This document shows, one piece after another, positions 57,401 to 64,000 of a stretch of 64,000 nucleotides of DNA. This stretch comes from Galaxea fascicularis (taxonomy: Eukaryota; Cnidaria; Anthozoa; Scleractinia; Euphylliidae): contig OX419337.1 of NCBI GenBank assembly GCA_948470475.1, positions 1,136,001 through 1,200,000 on the forward strand. The letters run 5' to 3'. The notes below the pieces were generated by a model. That model made no database searches. It had not been told where the DNA came from and saw only the letters and a list, made by a program, of their open reading frames with translations. The stretch's first letter is position 1; every line of letters begins with the position of its first letter. A program made the position numbers and the translations under genes.

Positions 57401-60400
57401 CTCAACCTGTTCCCAGGTGACTTAAAACTTATGAATGACTTGGGTGTACAGTATCTTCTGTCAGGACAAAACAGGGATGCAGAAAATATCTATAATCAGG
57501 TATGTGCTAAAGTAGAAGAAACAGCAATCATGTTATTTAGGGGGGAGGGGGATGCAGGATCTCCCCCCCTGCCCCTTCCACACACACACACACTGAAAGG
57601 TTTTTTTGGTTTGCAACCCTCTGGAAATGACAATTTAATTCCATATCATTTCTTTAAAAACTGCTTTTGCCACCTTCATCGTACTTGGAATTTCCATTGA
57701 CTTTCCATGGACGGGGTTGGGGCTGGATATGTTGCAGGTAAAAATTAAATTCAGGTATAAAAAATTTTTAACCTTGGTTGATTCTCAAATCCCTTTGTCT
57801 CCTAAGCCTAATTATTCAAAATTAGGGTAAGGAGACAAAGGAAATTGATTTTCAACCTGGGTTAAAAATTTTTTACCTGAATTTAATTTTTAACTGCAAC
57901 AGATATTTTCAGGAACTGCGAAATGCAGGTTCAGTTCTCACCCCCCTCTCCCACCACTTAGACTTCCCACCCCACCAATAACCCTCAGGTTTCTGTCCCC
58001 TCACCATCACTGCAATGATAGGGGTGGCAAAAAGTACCTCTAAAATCTTGGGTCTAGTAAACTTTTCACCCAATCTCGAATCTCGACAGCCTTTGCAAAG
58101 AGTCTCAAAGTCTCATTTATAGTGTATTTATTTCAGTTACGAAGTCTCGCATGTTTGGTCTCGGTCTTGGATTTTCAAACAAGGGTCCCAGCGTCTCGGC
58201 AAGTCTCGGATTTTACCAATTCGCCACACCAAATGATGATGACATTGAGAAAGACAAAATTCAGTTATCATATTTAGTCAGGCCTATGTTGCCAAACTGT
58301 GATTTTTACGAAGTCCTAGAAGAGTTGAAATTACTGTTGGAGTCTGTGTTAGAATGATGTTTCAAATTTTAGGCAAACGATCCTTATAAACAATAATTAT
58401 TCTTCCTGATTGGTTTAATAAGATAAAAAGTGGAATTATGATACAAGTATTATTTTCTGTTCACACCCTTTCCTTTAAAAATTTATCGGGTTCAAACCCA
58501 GTTGAAGTCCTAAATTTGTTTTCAGGCTTCTTTACGCAATTTCAGAAATTGCGTTCACAACTACTAGGATCATCCCTCACTTGATTTCATTACCACAGTT
58601 CATAATTATATGATTCATTTCATATACATCATTCATATGAAATTATTTGGTTGCCAAAAGCACAACTTTACTACTTACATGAAGTCAATAAACTTTTCAA
58701 ACTTTTCTTGAATACTAAGTTCCAGAATGGAGCATTCATAATAATTAAACAGCAACAGCCAGTTGCTAATTATTTGTAAATCACTTTTTCATCTTGTTTA
58801 AAGGTAATAAACATGGATCCCAGAAATGGCTTTGCCAAGTCACACTTGGGCTTTATCCTAAAAACAGACCACCTGCGTTATCATGAAGCTATTCCACTGT
58901 TACGCGAAGGCATCTCCAGCGGTGACGCTGGGGCAGATGATGGCAGATTTTACTTTCATTTAGGAGATGCACTGACTCGCATTGGAAAACCTGTTGAGGT
59001 GACGTGCTTTATTGTGATGTTGTAACTTCTGTTGAGTGAACTTTTTGAATTTTGAGAAGTACATGCGCTGTAAGTTTTATTTCTGTATATAGTAAAGAGA
59101 GCAGTGGCACTCTGTCAAGCATGGTTGTGCTTACAAGCACAAGGCAATCAAACTCTTATTTTATAGATCTCTTAATTTACATTTATCTAGTAAGGATAAT
59201 AATGACAAGAAAATAATATGTTGTTTTTATCCTTTGCTTGTTTATGTTAATGCTCATGTTAATAATTTATGCCATGTTGGCAGCCATTGAAAATCATTTT
59301 TAAGTTTCCTATATCTAAACTGCCTCTTGAGAACACAGCAGGGCTGTAATTAAGCTTCAGGATTTGGGGGATTGATCCCAAGAAATTCTGAGTGAGATCC
59401 CTGGCTGCTTTGATAGAAAAACACTCTTAACTATTGATTTTACCACCATGGCTAGATTTCCCACCTGTCTTTTACACTTTCCAGCCTATTTAAAAAAAAT
59501 TATGCCAGCTCTTACACAGACTTTTAAGTAACATATTATTTTTTATAGTACTCTGAACAAAATTACTCAATTCTGATTGGTTGAAAGCGATACAATTAAT
59601 CCCAAATAGTAGTCTGCAGGAGTACGTATTATGTTTCCATGGCAACAGTGCGTGAGAACAGCCAAACGTTACAAATTTGAACGTTTTGATGGGTGAAACT
59701 GGACGAAAAGGCGCATAAACCAAAGTTACCAGTCTCTGGAATGATTTGTTGGACTAATTTATTAAAATACGTAATAATTTACAAGTTGCGCAATTTCACA
59801 CAAATTGTAGTTTTGCTGGGCAAACTATAAAAAATCGCACAACCTTCTCATACAATTCATGATTAATAGATACTCGTGATTTTGAAAGTTCTCAAATTTT
59901 GAGAACTTTGAAAATCACTTGTACCTATTAATTGTACTCGAGGTTGTGCAGTTTCCTATTCTAATTCTCAGTATTATATTGCAGGCTTACCAGGTGTATG
60001 AAGAGGCTGCAGGGAAAGGTATATTTTTATCAGCATTGCAACGCTCGCTGTACAATGCAGATACTCCACTGACAGCAAGACCGTGGTGGACGCCAGAACA
60101 GACTGGATATTTAGCATCCATAAGGTAAGATAGTTTCAGCATAATTATTTGTAAGAAGTAATGGTGGTTGTCGTTTTGTCTCCCTTTCAAAATAATTGTT
60201 ATTAAATAGCAAACTTCCATGACAGTAAATTAATTTTGTGACAAACAAGCCTTTTTTTTTGCTATAAATTTTTATTAAATAGATTTGTTTAAGCATACTA
60301 CAGCAAAAAGGAACGATAAAAATTAATGTTTCTGAGTGATCATGACTCCATTGTCAAGGGAACTACAGTGTTTGTAACAGATCATACGGGGTTCCAAACT

Positions 60401-63052
60401 TTAACCCAAATCTGTACGTGCAATTAGACCCTATTCATGTGAAAGTATTTGTATGTGTAATTTTTGCACCCTGTTATGTTAATTTTCATGCCAAGATCGC
60501 CTTAAATGCTGTAATTTGCATGATCTGTTACATGGTTCCCTTGACAACAGAGTCATGATCACTTCGAAACGTTGGTTTTTATCGTTCCTTTTTGCTGTTG
60601 TCTAAATTTTTAATTAGTGTAATACATTTATTATAGCAAAGTGAGCCTATGAGATTTCACAGAAACACCTTATAGTTTGCATTCCACCTGTTGGTTCCTC
60701 TTTTCACCTTGTTTTTCTTTTGGCCATTTCTGACCAAATCTAATATTTATTGTCATTTGTAAATAATTTTCGGTCTTGAAGTGAGCCCTTTTGATGAGAC
60801 TGTAACTCTTAGGACCAACTTTGCCAGTAAATATATTGAAATTAAAAAAAGATTATTGCAAAGTAAATAAATCTATTTTGACTGACTGATTAGTCACTGA
60901 TTAATACACAACCATTTTGTTTATCACCTGAGTTGAAAATGTTAACTGGCCTCTGTAAAAAGATTATTAATTAATAAAAAAGCTGATGAATTGGATTCGC
61001 TCTGACAAAGGGCTTAATTAAATGCTCTAAACATCAGTTTTTTAATACCTTTATGGTGGCCAATTTACACTATCAACTAACTTGATAAAACCAAATTTCT
61101 GTGTATCACTCCCTCATTCAAGTTTCAAGTTCAAGTTTCAAGTTTATTTAGGACTTAAAAAAACATACAGAGAAGAAAGATACACACTGCTCGCAGTTAG
61201 CAACAGCTATTCGAGGCGAGCAGTGGATTTGACGCATAACAAATAATTTACAAAGATTCAAACTTACAAAGTGAAAGGGAAAAAATAACTTACAATAAAG
61301 TAACAGGTAAAACAAGAGAAACGAAAGTACAATGACAAAGAACTAGGACTAGATGTGTACAGTTAATTAAAGAGACGAGATTTACGATAACAGGAAGATA
61401 CATAGCCGATTACTTAACAATATTTAGAGTAAAAAGGAAGGTTATATTATATCACTTTGAGTACTTAAGTTAAGCGAACATAGCCATAGAACATAGCCAT
61501 TGATGTACAGCACTGCAGTTTGTTTAGAAACTAACCCTTACTGACTGATTGACTGATTGATTGTTATGAGGCATCAATGTCTGAGCTAACAGAGTTCCAT
61601 ACTTTCACCATTCCTTATTTCTTTTGCCTTAATACCAGAAAACTTGAAGCTAACTGGAAGGTGATAAGGGATGAAGGATTGTCGGTACTCGACAAAAAAT
61701 CTGGAGGGTTTATTCCAGAAGAGGAGAATCTCCGAGCACAAGGAGACTGGAAACAGTTTACTATGTACCAACGTGGTAGAAAGAACAAGGCAGCCTGTCA
61801 AAGGACTCCGCAAACATGTGCTATCATTGATACAATGATTGATGCTGCAAGCTGTAAGAGAGGGCAGGTGATAATAATATTATTATAACAATAATAAATG
61901 TTACTATTATTATAATTATATTAATGTAGTCTTTTATAACTAAACCACAAGTGACTCAAAGTCAGACCTTTTGAACACTCCTTAGTACTATAAATTAGTC
62001 GTACTTTGAAAATGCTAATTTTTAAGAAAAAAAAACTACCTAGTGTCAGAAAAGCACTGAGGCCAGCTACTATAGGAGCTCCAGCGGCTGTGAGCCATCA
62101 AGTCAATGGCAGGCTATACTTGAGCATGTTGGTCAACAAATACTTAAAATACTTTAACCACTTTGATTGCCACAGCTGCCTCCTATCACAGGGGCATACA
62201 CCTGCTACAAATCTTATTCAAAACTCTGGAAACCTACTGGTAATTTGAATGTCATGTTCAACTGCCAGTAAATTGTGACTGAATGTACATATTGAGGGTT
62301 AAAAAAACTATGTTCAGTTTAATATTAAAACAGTATTTTGATTATGCTGCTAATGACAGCATCTATTCTTCACTCTCTGTGCTTTTTAATGTGCAGATCA
62401 AATATTCCGTAATGCTTCCTGGTACTCATGTATGGCCTCACACTGGTCCTACAAACTGTCGCTTACGACTGCACCTTGGACTTGTGATACCCCAAAATGT
62501 GGCTATCAGGGTTGGACGAGAAACAAAGTGAGTTTACTTAATAATATTGTAAGATTGTCCTGAAAGCTGAATCTTGTAATATGCATTCAGTTTTTCTCAA
62601 TAGAAAATTGAGCACAGTCATATGAGGCCAGGGTAGTAAGGAATACCGGTATTTAATGAGTGGGGATAGAAGGAAGACAGTTTACATAACAATTTGCTTA
62701 TTCAAAGTACCTTGTACGTACATCCATTTCCAGTAATTGTAATTTGTTAACTGTTACTTGTATACCTCTTACTAACAGAGTTTGAGGTCCATACTGTACA
62801 TTATGGACCAAGTTTTTTTCCCATTGATTTATGGCCCAAGCATGACAGGAGCTATGCTCAAACTTTATATCAAGTTAGGAAAATCTCTTTTTTATTCACA
62901 GAACATGGGAAGAAGGAAAAGCAGTTATCATCGATGACTCATTTGATCACGAAGTGTGGCACAATGGCTCAAGCTTCAGACTTATTTTAATTGTGGACTT
63001 CTGGCATCCAGATTTGACTCCTCAACAAAGGGCTTCGTTGTCACCAATTTAG
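54404..63052 (+). CDS. ASPH: Aspartyl/asparaginyl beta-hydroxylase, seven exons
   Basis: Exons are 54404-54446, 56796-57499, 58804-58998, 59985-60124, 61639-61867, 62397-62527 and 62902-63052, all phase-consistent, giving 530 residues. The first 38 residues are basic and cytosolic. WLLILVVLVIATVVAAFIF (39-57) is a type II signal anchor. A charged Lys/Pro linker and TPR-like helical repeats (~105-290) lead to the catalytic domain. The domain is marked by ARPWWTPEQTGY, RDEGLSVLDK, GDWKQFTMYQRGRKN, GTHVWPHTGPTNCRLRLHLG and DDSFDHEVWH. The histidines in RLHLG and FDHEVW correspond to the two iron ligands of the family. The enzyme is a 2-oxoglutarate/Fe(II) dioxygenase in the ER lumen that hydroxylates Asp/Asn in EGF-like domains. 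The model lacks the long acidic region of vertebrate isoforms; alternative exons could hide in the 2.3-kb first intron. Confidence 0.95.
55700..55890 (-). mobile_element. tRNA-derived SINE, antisense in ASPH intron 1
   Basis: On the minus strand the head reads GTTCCTGTAGCTCAGTGGTT (A box) and GGTTCGATTCCTGCC (a near-perfect B box at 55818-55832) at tRNA spacing. The body follows (GATTTCTTTTCAGTTGTCCC, CTTCGCCCGTTGCCAAGCGA). The anticodon arm is irregular, so this is a SINE head rather than a tRNA gene. Confidence 0.8.
55974..56090 (-). repeat. Second, truncated copy of the SINE body
   Basis: About 110 bp repeat the body of the SINE at 55714-55825 almost exactly (same orientation; CATGAGAATG becomes CGTGAGAATG). 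The repeat stops inside the tRNA-like B-box region. Such a near-identical partial copy less than 300 bp away points to a recent local duplication rather than independent insertion. Confidence 0.8.
57731..57900. mobile_element. 170-bp palindromic MITE in ASPH intron 2
   Basis: It starts GTTGCAGGTAAAAATTAAAT and ends ATTTAATTTTTAACTGCAAC. Pairing continues inward (GGAGACAAAGG against CCTTTGTCTCC), leaving almost the whole element self-complementary. GATAT occurs just outside both ends and may be a target duplication. No coding capacity. Confidence 0.85.
58040..58210. repeat. TCTCG-rich repeat in ASPH intron 2
   Basis: About ten TCTCG, TCTCA or GTCTCGG words are spread over 170 bp (AATCTCGAATCTCGACA, GGTCTCGGTCTTGG, GCGTCTCGGCAAGTCTCGG). 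It is a degenerate short-period repeat. The 68-codon frame over it is not coding. Confidence 0.5.
60300..60599. mobile_element. 300-bp inverted-repeat element in ASPH intron 4
   Basis: The left arm ACAGCAAAAAGGAACGATAA and the right arm TTATCGTTCCTTTTTGCTGT pair with a gap of one or two bases, and pairing extends about 60 bp inward (GTGATCATGACTC against GAGTCATGATCAC; GTCAAGGGAAC against GTTCCCTTGAC). The centre is unpaired. There is no coding capacity. Confidence 0.8.
61125..61260. repeat. Interspersed repeat with TCAAGTTTCAAGTT end
   Basis: The phrase TTTCAAGTTCAAGTTTCAAG begins a block containing a small stem (CTGCTCGCAGTTAGC / ATTCGAGGCGAGCAG). This arrangement is familiar as the end of a dispersed retroelement-like repeat. 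The far boundary is unclear, and it lies in ASPH intron 4 shortly before exon 5. Confidence 0.45.
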
Positions 63053-64000
63053 CCTCTGTGCCTTGCAGTGTTATTTGTTGCATTGCCAAGACATAAAACA
63101 ACTTACAGCCTTAAGAGTTTGCATTCAACATGATGATACCCAGCTGCAGGGCTATCATATCCAGCTAGGCCACAGCTAACACTATGGCCCAAGAAACTGA
63201 AAGGAATGCCTTATAATTTGAATAATGACTAATGGACAACAAGAGTTGGACTCAGCTTTCTCGTTAGACTTCATGACTGGATTTTTATCGAGGTGGCTTT
63301 CTAAAGCTCATTCACATCCTTAGTCAGCAGCAAATTAGCCTTTTATACAGTAACCTGAAACCCAGAGTACAAAATAATATTATTGAGAAAAGATGTTACA
63401 AGTATTTTAGAGTATAAGGAATCAAACAAACAGGTATTTTAGGCTTTGCAAGATGGCAAATGAGGGGTTTTTGCTCCACTCAATTAAGGCAGTGTGACCT
63501 TTAAAGTTGAGATCGAAAACAGTAAACATTTAAGTGCCAGTCAGACTCTTCTAGAATATGACACATCAGAATCAGAGGCATTTTAAAAACATTTTACAAC
63601 TGCATGCTTTGTTTAACATTTTTTAGTTTTGTCTGTAAATATTCTTAAATGTACTTTGTGTCATTTTAGGGAACCAAAGTGACCAAATTCAATAACCCTT
63701 CTTACTACGATTATCAGTTGAGTTTGGACAGAGGAAAGTTTGGCACCCAAGTTTTGCTGGGAATAAAAAATAATGGTATCCACTGGCAACTTTTCGGCCT
63801 GTGATGTTATCAGTCTTAACATGGTTGCCAAACTTCCCTCAGTCCAAACTCAACTGATAATCGTAGTATTTTTGAACAGGAACCCACCTTAGTAGAAACC
63901 TATTTGGAGATAACGTTTCACACTGTCTTGAAAATTTTTACTGCAACAATTTGGTGTCACTTTCATTATTAAAAATTAAATTAGTGAACTCTGGTTGACA
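63053..64000 (+). other. ASPH 3' flank
   Basis: This should hold the 3' UTR. It contains the MITE at 63705-63866; nothing else is recognised. The only AATAAA close by (near 63760) lies inside that MITE. Confidence 0.45.
63705..63866. mobile_element. Tc1/mariner-type MITE downstream of ASPH
   Basis: The ends CTACGATTATCAGTTGAGTT and AACTCAACTGATAATCGTAG are exact inverted repeats. Pairing runs on for about 40 bp with minor gaps (TGGACAGAGGAAAGTTTGGC against GCCAAACTTCCCTCAGTCCA). TA on both sides fits a TA target duplication. Confidence 0.88.

Noticed and set aside
58151..58357. 68-codon frame in ASPH intron 2
   Set aside because: It falls within a TCTCG-rich degenerate repeat, and the ASPH model is complete without it.
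1..64000. Bacterial-type systems such as CRISPR arrays, operons or phage genes
   Set aside because: The window is clearly eukaryotic. No direct-repeat/spacer arrays or operon-like gene packing exist; the regular arrays seen are a minisatellite and simple repeats.

Overview
This is a window of animal nuclear DNA. It is AT-rich, has introns with GT..AG borders, and is dense in short inverted-repeat transposons, tRNA-derived SINEs and retroelement remnants. The gene repertoire (PDCL3, an FGF, DHX35, ASPH), the intron sizes and several repeat families that I recognise from anthozoans suggest a cnidarian, most likely a stony coral. The species assignment is inference.

Layout. 1-16 kb: gene-poor. 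It holds two weak candidate minus-strand genes (1.35-2.1 kb and 5.6-6.0 kb), old local duplications (1.7-5.1 kb and 12.8-14.5 kb) and a ~115-bp minisatellite (10.8-11.4 kb). 17.9-22.5 kb: a complete four-exon PDCL3-type phosducin-like gene (+), whose introns carry a Penelope-like remnant and several short DNA transposons. 23-24 kb: a SINE split by a 142-bp transposon, followed by a PIF/Harbinger-type element. 24.9-29.9 kb: a BEL/Pao LTR retrotransposon with both LTRs, a 5-bp target duplication and a broken internal region. 31.7-33.4 kb: three exons of a fibroblast growth factor gene (-), including the family's diagnostic 104-nt middle exon. 34-47 kb: mostly non-coding with scattered hairpin elements, plus a CR1-like LINE 3' end (45.2-46.3 kb) interrupted by a MITE. 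47.8-48.4 kb: a single-exon gene for a basic, low-complexity protein of unknown function. 50-51.3 kb: a tRNA-derived SINE and a CGTGAA-rich inverted-repeat element. 52.1-54.2 kb: an intronless full-length DHX35 helicase gene (-). 54.4-63.05 kb: a seven-exon aspartyl/asparaginyl beta-hydroxylase gene (+), head-to-head with DHX35 across only 195 bp.

The four firm genes do not form a pathway. PDCL3 is a cytosolic chaperonin cofactor, FGF a secreted ligand, DHX35 a nuclear spliceosome-associated helicase and ASPH an ER-membrane hydroxylase. The only tight regulatory coupling suggested is the DHX35/ASPH shared promoter. Gene models were assembled by hand from reading frame, splice dinucleotides and phase; UTRs and first exons are mostly unresolved.
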